A DNA stretch of 64,000 nucleotides, from assembly GCF_958979055.1 (NCBI RefSeq), contig NC_084889.1, positions 744,001 through 808,000 on the forward strand, read 5' to 3'. Position numbers and translations under genes: made by a program. The notes beneath the pieces were generated by a model, which saw nothing but the letters and a program-made list of their open reading frames with translations, did no database searches and had not been told where the DNA came from. Within the stretch, counting starts at the first letter, position 1; each line of letters begins with the position of its first letter. Positions 44,401 to 55,544 of the stretch are shown one piece after another. Source of the DNA: Alnus glutinosa (taxonomy: Eukaryota > Streptophyta > Magnoliopsida > Fagales > Betulaceae).

Positions 44401-46160
44401 CAAGCTATGCCAACATATACCATGAATGTGTTTTTTCTTCCTAAGGGTTTTACGAAAGATTTAAATTCTCAGTTGGCTCGATGTTGGTGGGGGCATAAAG
44501 GGAAGGATAAGAGTGTACCATGGATGAAGTGGTCACGGATGGGTGTTTCAAAGGACAGGGGTGGACTGGGGTGGACTGGGGTACAGGGACCTTTTTGCTT
44601 TCAACCTTGCTTTGTTGGTGAAGCAATAATGGCGCCTATTACAGAATCCTGACACTTTAGTGGGGAAATTTTTTCAGGAGAAATATTATAGGGGAAAGGG
44701 GTTCCTGGAGGCCAATTTGGGTACTCGCCCTTCTTTTGCTTGGCAGAGTATTTGATCTGCCAACAACCTTGTGGAGGGTGGGACTATTTGGAGAGTTGGT
44801 AATGGCAATCAAATTCGTGTATGGAAAGACCGGTGGCTTTCCTCTTATCATTCTAATAAAGTACAGGCTCTTATTAATTTCTTACATGAAGATGCTACAG
44901 TGAGTGAGTTGATAAATCCAAAAATAAACTGGTGGAATATAACTGTGGTGGAGCAGATTTTTCCCCAGGAAGTTGCTGATCAAATATGTGGAATCACCAT
45001 ATCACCAAGAACTAACCAGGACAAACTCATCTGGGCTGCTACTTCCACTGGTGTATTTTCTGTAAGTAGTGCCTACCATCTTCAGCTTGATATTATGCAG
45101 CGGGTGCAAGCTGGCGTATCATTACATTCAGTTGTCCATCCTGGGTGGAAGTTGATTTGGAAGTTAAATATCCCACGGTCAAATCAGTTATTCTTATGGA
45201 AAGGTTGCAATGATATCTTACCAACTAAAGAGAAGTTGTACAAGAGGAAATAAGTCTGATCCTTTCTGTCCACAGCGTGGTTGTGAGGTTGAAACGAGTG
45301 GCCATTTTCTGTGGAGATGTTTGGCAGTAGGCACTGTATGGTCAATATGAACTCCGAAACTTCAAAAAGGGGTAATCCGAGACGGGGATTTCTAATCGAT
45401 TTTCTTCTCTTTATGCAACCGGTTGGACACATAGGAGGTTGAATTGATGGCAGTTGTGGCTCAAAAGATGTGGCATAGGCGTAATAACCTGGTTTTTGGA
45501 GGTATTAATTTGCAGCCCATGTGCTTGTTAAAAGTCGCTACAGATTTCTTGGCAGAGTTTCAATCAGCCCAAGCCTCTGTCAACACCTGTAGGCCTCTAG
45601 GCGAAGTGGCTGTTGCGAAATGGAGTCGTCCACATGAAGGCTGGGTTAAATTGAACTGGGATGCGGCTGTGAATATCAAGAAGAAGATTATGGGGGTAGG
45701 TTTGGTTCTTCGAGACCATTTCGGTGGTGTCCCATGAGCGGTGAGTTCCTTCCACCAGTACGTTATTGATCCGATGGTGGCGGGAGCATTTGCAGCTTGG
45801 CAGGGGATTGGTTTATGTCGAGCTTTGGGTTACCAATATCTTCAGTTGGAGGGTAATTATAAGGTGGTTGTGAAAGCTATTCTCTCGGATAGTTTATCGC
45901 AAGTTAAGGTTGAGTCTATTATTGTCGATATACATGCACACGCCAATTCTTTCCAACAGTGTGAGGTGAAGTTTGTGGGGAGAAAGGGCAATAGTGTGGC
46001 TCACTCGTTAGCACGTTTGGCTGTAAATCAGGAAGTGTCTGTTGTCTGGGTAGATACTTATCCGATATCAGCCGCAGTGTCTGTAAGGAAGGACCTTGAG
46101 TCTTCCAAAATTTATAGTTAATGGTATTTTAGTATTTCTAAAAAAAAAAAAGAAAAAAAA
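41407..46160 (+). mobile_element. Nearly full-length but dead L1 LINE with RNase H domain
   Basis: Order on the plus strand: end of ORF1 (to about 41983); APE endonuclease beginning MNMISWNCRGLGTPRSVRDL at 41985, interrupted by a TGA where IGDFNEI should follow Trp; linker (42809-43642); reverse transcriptase with NMSKAYDRVEWDFLE and RGIRQGDPLS (43720-44650); zf-RVT (44771-45253); RNase H (about 45640-46120). The RT box reads FFANDSLLF, so the second catalytic Asp has become Asn. The RNase H motifs are also damaged (AGAFAAW for AEA, EGN for EGD). At least seven stops or frame changes. It ends in A-rich tail after 46138. The 5' end is truncated within ORF1, and no target duplication was found. 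Confidence 0.9.
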
Positions 46161-48140
46161 CTTTAAATTCTTACTATGAAATAGATACTATCAATTTTAT
46201 TTAAAATGAAGAAAATCCTTGTCTGTAACATATAGCATTTCTCTTTGATATCTCTCAATTTGATTTAATTACCACATATGAGATATTATATGTAAATTCT
46301 TTCTATAAGACAAGCAAATTGACATTATTTTGCTTACATTACTTTATATGATATTATCAAAAATCACAAAGAATTTAAAACACTACATTCGTAATTTCAT
46401 CAATTTAATTAATTAGTGATGTTTAAAAAATGTAATTAATTAGTGACAAATTAACCACAAATTAATTAAATTAATAAGTCATATTTTTTATTTAATTATT
46501 TCAAAAACTGTAAAAGGCAACACATTTTTCCCATGTTGAGTGAGTAGCCACCATTGGCAACAGTTATTTCTTTCTGTTTTAATTATATCCCTTTGACTCA
46601 TTTGTTGTTTCAATCGTGCTCTGACTGCCTTTTGAAGATCACTTTTTGCTCATTTCAAGTTCCATTTTATTATTATTATTATTTTTAAAACCCTAATTCA
46701 CAATTCACAAGCAAATCAAATTTCAAGGAGCAGGAAGTATTGCATTTTTGTTGCTTTCAGAAGCCCAACAACAATCTCGGTACATTTTAAAACCCGGCCC
46801 ACGCTTCATGGGCGCATCCATCAATATCTGGGCTATCTGGGCTCGCTTCTACATTAACTTTTTTTTTCCTAAGCAAAATAAGGTTGATAGATTCACACGC
46901 ATGGGTAATTGGAATATTTATCAAAATAAAGCCCACTTGTTTTTATCCGCTTATAAATACAGAAAAAAGAAAAAGAAAAAGAAAAAGGAAAGGAAAAGGA
47001 AAAGGAAGAAGCACATTTTTGTCCTCGACCCTTGCCATCGAGGCTAAAGTGTAATTTAACCTAAGTCTCATAAATTTAATAGTAAATTTAAAAATAAAAA
47101 ATGTGTAAATATATATATATTAATTTAATTTCTCTTTTCATGAGTGCCCCGCAAGAGTCTGTGACCGTGATACTACAAGTTTTATTATACTTTCTTGACC
47201 GTTTATATGAATAATATGTTATAAGGTATGAACGAAAAAACTAAGTAATAAAATTAACAAAATTAGTTGCTTAATTTTTTTCATATTAATTCATAATAAA
47301 CTTAATAATAAAAATCAGAGTAACGTTAAAAATTATATTTTTATACTATAAATAAAATATTAAAATAATAATAATAATAATAAAAATGGTTGTAGCACAC
47401 ATCAAGATTTGCAAATCCCCTGTGAAAAGTTCACCCAATTTTCTGTCATTTAAATTGAGTAAAAATCGGGAATAAGAAAGTAAAAAAAAGGATATTAATA
47501 AGTCAACTGCGTCATGCACATCATGCCGTGGGCCACCTCACGAGTGGGATCATGTGCTTTTGTCCATCGTAGGCTCGTGAAGTTTTACGGTCTGATGGCG
47601 TGGCATACGGTCGTTAAGTTCACTTCAAAGGGTGGCAACTTGCACTGATATTTCAATACTGATTTGCTGACTAGGAAAAGGGAACAAAAAAAAAAAACTT
47701 AAAAGGGTATTAGGTGTATACTGTAAGTTAGTTCTAATTTGGATAAAAAAAAAATTATAATCATATATCCAAGAAAAGAGAAAAAAAAATAAAATTAATT
47801 AATAATTAAACTTGGTGACAGGTCCTGTCGCTGATATGTAATATGTATGTAGAGAGAGCCTTTTGACTCATTTTTGTGCAACAGTCTCAGAACTGAAACA
47901 ACGCCAGCGGCGGCAAAAAGATTGATACTTTTGCATGATTTTCTCTCACCCAGAGAAAAAGGTAATGACTCACATACAACCATGATGCACTTTTCATTTT
48001 TCTTTTATCTTTTTGAATTTTTGGGGAATTTTTTTTTCCCTCTGCAACTGCACATAGTTATCTCATCTTCTGACATCTAATTGTAATTGGTTTGTTTGTA
48101 TGGATAAAACGAAAAGAAAAGAAAATAATTTTAGATTGCC

Positions 48141-48185
<45 letters not shown>

Positions 48186-49967
48186 TGTTATCTGTCAGAT
48201 ATTAATGGGTATGCAGATTCCCAGTGGGTTTTGCAACTTGGTATTGAGGCCCTTTTCAATCCCAGCTGTTTTTTTGTAGCAAAGTAGTTGGTGGGGATGG
48301 GGCCAATTGACCCATCCTTTGCACCTCCTCTGTGGATATATCAGGATAACCCATCAACATCACCCATAATTTCAATGTCTGCCCCTTGTAAATTTTCACC
48401 CCAATTTCAAGCTCCTTTTCTTAACACCCTAATTTTGTTGTTTTTCATACTTGTTTAGTTGTTTGTTATGTTTTGTTTTGTTCTTTCTTTCTTTTTGTTT
48501 TGTTTTGGGTTTTTTTCTGGATTCTGGGTGCTCCTAATTTGTTCTTATTAGGCCCCCTTATTCTGCCTTGTTGTTTGTATTTTCTGTGTTTATGAAATTT
48601 TTTAGTGGTTAACTTTTTAACAAAGTGAGAAGGGGTGGAGTAAGGTCTTGGGCACTCAAGGTTAGGTTTTTCCTTTCCTGTTAATACAATCTGTTCAGCA
48701 ATATATGGAAGAAAAAGTTTTGATTGTTGGTTAAACTGTCAAACTCTAGATAGTGGCAGTACTTTGAATTTTCGGAAATTCTGTTCTTTTCCTCCCAATG
48801 GCGTTTTGTGTAGTTGCTGGGATTCGTTGTTTTCAGGGTTAAAATCTCAGGAATCACCGACTTGAGTATTTTCACCTATAGTTTAAAACCCCGGAACCTT
48901 TTAGTGGGTTTTACTGTTTTGGTTTTTTCTTGACTGAAAAAAGGTTGGCAATTGAGATAGGTTCTTTCTAAATTTAGTTAGGATCCACAGTCTTGGGTTA
49001 GGGGTTTCACCTGGGGTTTTTCAGTTTAACATAATAGCACCCTCTTTACTCTGTAAATTACAGTTTTTCCAGTTGTTTGATTTTTTTTCTTCTCTTATTA
49101 TGTAACTTGGGCCTAGATAATGTAAATTGGCTTCTGGCATTCTCACACCGTTTTAAATTGAGAAGTTTGGATTTTTATGTCTTCTCTTATTCGCAATTGA
49201 GGAGCGTGTATGTATGTAGTTTGTCGTGTTTTTACTCTGCAAGGGTTCTTAGGAGGAGGATAAATTTTTGTGGGCCTGAGCTGTTAAAGCTGTTATTGTC
49301 AGTAGAACTTTTGGTTAACTGGGTTTTTTGTTTTTTTGGAATTGGAAATAGCAATTTTGAATGCCTCTTTCTCCTCAATTATAGACTTCTGGGTTTTTCT
49401 TCTTTGTTTGGTTTCTCCGGGGTCTCTTTCATATTTCACCATCCAAAACCCTAGTTACCATTCTATGAATTCACCGTTGCATTAAATTTTTTTTTTTTTT
49501 TTTTCCCACCCTGTTTAAGACTGCCATTTATTGCATCTGTGATTTTATGGTTTTCAGATATTTCCCATGGTCTAACTGAACTTCGTGCCTTTTTGTTCAT
49601 CAATCGGTCAGCAATCCACAAGAGTCCAAATTTTGAATTGTGGAGCAAATCACTATTGAAATCTTCACATACTTCACTAAGTGTAGTGATTTTTATTGGA
49701 GGCGATCCCTGCTTTGGTTTCGTTGGCGTTTTCTGGGTCCGTTTGTTTCTCTTCTGCTTACCTATGTAGTCTGACATCTCTGCTTCTCATAATTTAGCCC
49801 ACCATCAAACTTGTTATTGGAATCCGACTATAAAAGTAATTCAGATCCGATTTTCAAGAGCAAGTCCAGAAAGTTCACAGCTTTGGTGCTGGTTTAGCCT
49901 ACACCATATAGCAGCTTATTAGATTTCTGTGGGTAATATTCTGCATAGTGGATTCAGAATAAGCTAG
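46161..49967. other. MYB upstream region and probable 5' leader with intron
   Basis: AT-rich to about 47800, with an A/G-rich run at 46961-47010. From about 47870 the sequence resembles a 5' UTR: AGAGAAAAAG|GTAATG (donor at 47962) could splice to GGTTTTCAG|ATATTT (acceptor ending 49557), leaving a leader to ATG 49968. A (CT)n run lies at 48145-48181 inside this proposed intron. No other gene seen; short frames here look random. Confidence 0.4.
48145..48181 (+). repeat. (CT)n microsatellite
   Basis: About 18 CT dinucleotides upstream of the MYB gene, inside the proposed 5' UTR intron. Likely polymorphic in length. Confidence 0.95.
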
Positions 49968-52900
49968 ATGACTGTGGATGAAGCGGGTAGTAGCTCCATA
50001 TGGAGTAGAGAGCAAGATAAGGCATTTGAGAATGCCCTGGCAACTCATCCTGAAGATGCTTCAGATCGATGGGAGCAAATTGCAGCTGATGTACCAGGGA
50101 AAACCCTAGAAGAGATTAAAAATCACTACAAGCTCTTGGTTGATGATATTGACCAGATTGAATCTGGCTGTGTGCCTCTGCCGCAATATAATTCCTCTCT
50201 AGAGGGTTCAACAAGCCATGCCGGTGATGAAGGAACTGGTAAGAAGGGTGGCCATGTGGGGCATTATAACAGTGAGTCTAATCATGGAAGTAAGGCTTCA
50301 AGGTCAGATCAGGAACGCCGTAAGGGGATTGCTTGGACTGAAGATGAGCACAGGTCAGATTTATCATTTCTGATATGTTTATTTTCTGGTGCAGTATGTA
50401 TTCATTCGTGGCACCTGCGAACGAATCTAATATTGTTGGCACATGCAGAACTATCTATTTATGGTTAAGATTGGTTACTGTTGCATTGCTTTTTTTGTGA
50501 TTATCGTGTCTATGTGCTTTTTAGATCAGTTGTATCTTCCTGTCTGGCATCTTGTACATGGTTCTGCTTTAAAATAGCAAGTTCTTTCTGGAGATAACTA
50601 TTACAAAACGAGCTGTCTCTGATCACTATCAGACAGATTAGTTATAGTAAGCTTTGATTTTCTGCATAGCTTTCTTAATTGAAGTATTGATGCTGTGGCG
50701 TTTTATGTTAATACATGCCTATAACCTAATAACCATTTGTCGATCCCATTAGTATGAGGTGGTAATATACCCGGAAATTTAATGATTTAGGTGGAGTTGT
50801 ATGTCCTGAGATGGTAATGATTTTTACGTGAAGGAAAATGTGGATTTCAGTGTTCCTGTTTGGTCTCTTCTATATTCATCGTGAACGGCTAAAGTGGTAG
50901 TTGGCCATGTTGTTACGGGGCTCTACTCTGATTTTGGTTTAATTTAGAGATTTGCTTTCTTTTAATAATAGTGCTTAAATATGTTTTTCCATGATACCAA
51001 TAATTATTTACTCATAATAAAAAGATCTAAAAAATATGTTAAACTCATCATACCGATAAAGATTATAATCGTTTACAATGGTATCCAAACATTGTGTTAG
51101 TCTTAGTGGTTAACCTCTATTTTACCTGGCTGTAACCACAATACTAAAAAATGATTAGTAGGAACTAGGAACACATGAACTCTACAAATATTAATAAATT
51201 TTACATCTGTAAGCGGTTCTCTATCTGTATATCCAAAATATTGTGGGAGAGAGAGAAAATCAATGGTCAATATTTTCATGATCATGGATATGCTCTCACG
51301 GCCTTGGGCTTGGTATCTTTGATGATTTAATTTCTCAATTTGTCACCTAAAATTATCAAAAAAAAAAAAAAAAAAAAAAAAAGGGCTTGTAAAGCTTCAA
51401 AAGGTCAGCGCTAGACCAACTCTCTCAAATATTCATAGATATCAACTGCTTTTTGTGCTTCTTGCTTGTTTGATGTTAGGCTTAACAGCAAGGAAGTTGG
51501 CCTTCTGGTATTTGGATTGAGAAACTGACTCAGCATAAATGGAAATGAAAAGAAGCTGTTGTAAATAAGAGGATTTCACAGAGGTTCATGAATGAGATGT
51601 GCTTAGACCGGCCACCAACTATTCACATGATGTCCAAGTTGGCAATGCCTAAGCAATGGAGTTGCTTACCTGTATCCATTTGCTATATGTTCTATCTGGG
51701 TTACATTAGGAATTCTAGATCAATAAATGGCTCAGCTGTGATGGTTGTTTAACTGCACCTTGATTGTCCCAAGCAAGTACATTGTCTAAGCAAATGGTCA
51801 AGTTGATCTCATTATTTCAGTCTAGCCATTTCAGAACTTTTCTTAACACTGTTTGAAAAGTATGAAGGGTCTAACCCTTGCCTTGTCAAACCACCTAGCA
51901 TGAATGGGTGGTGGTCCCAGTGGATATACGGCCTATGCGAAATGGCCTGGACCCAAAATTAGATGTTTCTGACCAAGAAAATTGTCCAAGGAAACAATCA
52001 TTATGGGGTTGAATTTTTTTTGTTTGTCCGGCTTGTGGATTTTGCTAATCACAGATATTTAACAACTTGAGCCATCAAACATATTGAGTGAATTCTGCAG
52101 GTTTGATATCCTCCATCATAAAATTCTTTACCCTTGATTTTCAGTCTTGATACTCTGTTCCAGCGAGTTCTTATGTGATATACTACTGTATGAACTTTTT
52201 ATTGGTTTTAAACGTTGGATAAGGACACAAAGATTAATTGATTTACTTTCATTTGGCATCAGACATGCGTGGGCAATAAAATTATTCTGTCTTTAGAAAT
52301 ATTTGATTTCTTTTTGTAACATGTATGGTAATAAGTTTCTTCAATAGGTAAATCCATTCTCTTTTAGTACGCAGTTTTCTATTTCCAAACCTTGAACCCT
52401 GAATCAGACAGGATTTGTTTATCTATCAAAATCCCTTTGGTAGTATCATTTGGCATCTCTTATGTTTCTCTTTTGGTGGTTGCCCTATATTTCCTTTAGC
52501 AGTTAGCAGTTCTTTTCTATGTTAATTCATGTGACATTAGCTGTGAAAAAGTTTACTTTGTTGCAAAACTTGAATATTACAAACCATCGAAAGGCAAGGT
52601 TAGTTTGATTGCAGAACCACAAATATTGAAGCTTTAAATGTTCCTCTCTTGTTTCTTATCTCTCAAACGGGTTTATGTTGCCTTTTATTATTAAGCAGTT
52701 AAAGATTTTCATGTTTTTATGGTTAAATCTGTTCCCTTTTGTCATAATTGTTTTCTTTCAAAATACTTTCTGAAATTCATGTGCTATGCATTAGAGGCTT
52801 CAGGTTCTGCTTCTCTTTTATCAAGTTAGCACTCTACCAAAAGCATCGATTCTTGGTATTTTTCCATAGTTTTCAGTTATGTAGCCTCATAAATTTAGGT

Positions 52901-54004
52901 TATAATGGCGTAATTTTTTTAGGTAAAAATGGCTCAGGGGTAATTTTAGGTATCTCTTAGAGGCGCCCAGCCCAAACTTTGCATCTTAGAAATACCTTTA
53001 CCCATGGATTATGATATAATTCAGTATCTGCCTAGTTCGATTGATTTTCCATAATATGTTGGTAACTGTGATCTTTTTTTGACCTAATGTATATTGTCGC
53101 CACTTTTTAGTGCGAGTTTGCACGTTGGAATTCATCCTCTATAAAGTCTCTGTGCTGCGTATGTGTGGGAGTTTCAGAATGTTATGATAATTGATGCATC
53201 TGTTTGAGCCTATTGCTTTGACTGCAAAGGGTGGTTGCTGGGCTTCCTGAGCATGTAATTTCTGAAATATGCTAAAAGTCATCTGTTGTAAGGCTACATA
53301 TCGAGGAGCTATGAGCGTATGTTGATGTTTTGAAAAAGAAAAAATTAAAGAGGGATGAATCGGTGTTTTGAAGATACTAAAGCAAAATATGTTTCAATTT
53401 AGATTCTGTCTTTCAAATGTTAGACTTGGTTTGATTCTGTAGTGTGTCATATTATCCACTCTTAGTAAGCCTTAATTTTTGTATTCTTTTGACAACCAGA
53501 TTATTTCTTCTTGGTTTGGAAAAATATGGGAAAGGGGACTGGCGAAGTATATCTCGAAACTTTGTGGTGACACGAACACCTACACAAGTGGCAAGCCATG
53601 CACAAAAGTACTTCATCCGTTTGAACTCGATGAACAAAGATAGGAGGCGATCGAGCATTCATGACATCACCAGTGTTGGCAATGGAGACATTCTGGCACC
53701 CCAAGGACCAATTACTGGTCAAACAAATGGTGGTTCTGCAGGAGGTTCCTCTGGCAAATCAACCAAACAAACTCCTCAGCCCCCAGCTGGGCCGGCAGGT
53801 GTTGGCATGTATGGCACTCCGACGATAGGGCAGCCGATAGGAGGATCCCTTGTCTCGGCAGTTGGTACCCCAGTGAGTCTTCCTACAGGAGGCCATATGG
53901 CATACGGTGTAAGAGCCCCTGTACCTGGAGTTATGGTTCCTGGTGCCCCAATGAATATGGGTCCAATGGCATATCCAATGCCGCATACATCTGCACATAG
54001 GTAA
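49968..54004 (+). CDS. R1/R2-type SHAQKYF MYB transcription factor (SRM1/At5g08520-like)
   Basis: Nuclear DNA-binding protein of the DIVARICATA/SRM1 group; in Arabidopsis SRM1 influences salt and ABA responses and seed traits. Two exons, 49968-50353 and 53500-54004, 296 residues, against about 298 for At5g08520. The first SANT repeat (residues 10-65) has [19 protein letters not shown] and [20 protein letters not shown]. The second (about 120-175) begins [20 protein letters not shown] and ends in [11 protein letters not shown]. The C-terminus is rich in Gly, Pro and Met ([14 protein letters not shown]). The 3.1-kb intron splits the Arg of EDEHR inside the second repeat, a position common in this subfamily. 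ATG 49968 follows an in-frame TAG. Confidence 0.95.
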
Positions 54005-55544
54005 TGTGTCATCTAGCTGCAACACGTTCAAATGACAGAAGACTTAACGCTTGTGCTCTAGTTGGGTTTTTGGGATATCCTTTAGGTCAAAAGCCTGAAC
54101 ATTTTTTCTTATTTGGTACAACAAGTTTAATGTTTAAGGTCATTTGTCTATTTTTGTATCCGTTTGAAATAAGCTGTATGGGTAGGAAGGAATTACCTGA
54201 ATCTGTATAGACAACTCTGGAAGAGGTGGCGGTATTTATAAGTAGAACAGGATTCTAGTTTGTTTGTCTTACAAACAATTTAAGAGCAATTATTAGTCTT
54301 TAGAGGTAGTCAGTGCTTATGTTGTAAAGAACCCTTTATATCTTTTACTATTTTGAGTAGCATATCTAAGCCGCCAGCCGCCAGGCTTTGCTATATATCT
54401 ATTTGAACTATCCTTTCTTGGAAGGCAATTGTTTTTTTTTTTTCTTTCCCTATTCAATAAGGGAAAAGGTTACAATAAAAGGAGGGCAATTGGTTTAACA
54501 TATATTAACATGAGCTTTCTTTGGTGATTGTCCAATGTTACTGTTGGCGGAGGACTATAAGTTGCCTCTACTAGACACTGGGAATTGTAAATGTACATAA
54601 CTGTTCTGGAATACCTACTCAAATGGATATAAGCTTGCGGACCTTGTTTCATGTACAATCCCACCCCAACTCTTGCACAACTCCGAGGTACATTGGGGTG
54701 AGGCCCACACAATAGGTCTCACCCTAATATGTCTTGGGGTTGTGCAATAGTTGGGTGAGAATTGTTATTTTCGCATTTTCCTAAGCTTGCAGTTATTGAA
54801 GTATCTTATAGGAAAATGATGGGAACAAATTGTTGCATCTCTTTCTTATTAAGGCACTAGGCAGGGTCGTTTTCATAACCCTTAAAGATTGAATTGTCAT
54901 TTGTCTAGGACTCGAGCATTTACATCCGGCTCAACAAATTTACTTAACCATTTGTCCAAACTACCTAAAAGAAGATTGTGGTGTTTCATTTTTCAAACAA
55001 CTAGGGATCCTTGTATTCATGTTAAATGGTATGTAATAATCTAAAGAGAAGTACTCTTTGTTGCATGCGCCTCCTGGTGTCATTCCAATGATATCTTCTC
55101 TTCCTCAAATCATTGTTCTTTCCGGGAATGTTGACGGCTGGGCAGTAGGCAGCATGTTAATTCTTATGAGTTAATGACCAACATGTTGAATGTTGACAAA
55201 TGAGCCATAATGAGGTTCATGGGGCCATTTGGGTGACATACTAAACAAGCAACCATTCAAGAATGGACCTATTTTTTTATTAAAAAAAATTCAAGTGGGA
55301 GGAGAAAGATGTATATGCATTTATTCTTGTGTCCATATAAAATAGTTTTTATCATATTTTATAAAAGAAAAAATCATCATTTTTTTTATTTGATAAAAAT
55401 ATAAAGATAGTAAAACGAAATGATATTAACTTTTAAACAGTTTTTAACTTCAAGTTGAAAAAGACCAAGAACTGAAGAAAGACCAACGGATGAAATTTGT
55501 TCTCGTTGAGCAACTGGTAAGGTTTTAGGGTTTAGATTGAACCC
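54005..55544. other. MYB 3' UTR and MurF upstream region
   Basis: The MYB 3' UTR probably ends near 54400. A short poly(T)-headed insertion lies at 54432-54480. The rest is AT-rich spacer up to the MurF leader (from about 55450). No gene recognised. Confidence 0.6.
54432..54480 (-). mobile_element. Short antisense retrotransposon-tail insertion (49 bp) with 12-bp TSD
   Basis: On the complement the insert ends CCCTTATTGAATAGGGAAAG followed by 12 A. Flanks GGAAGGCAATTG (54420-54431) and GGAGGGCAATTG (54481-54492) differ at one base. The source family is not known to me. Confidence 0.65.

Noticed and set aside
51355-51383. Poly(A) run after AAATTATC in the MYB intron as another tail-only insertion
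   Set aside because: Flanks share only about GGGCTTG; no convincing target duplication.
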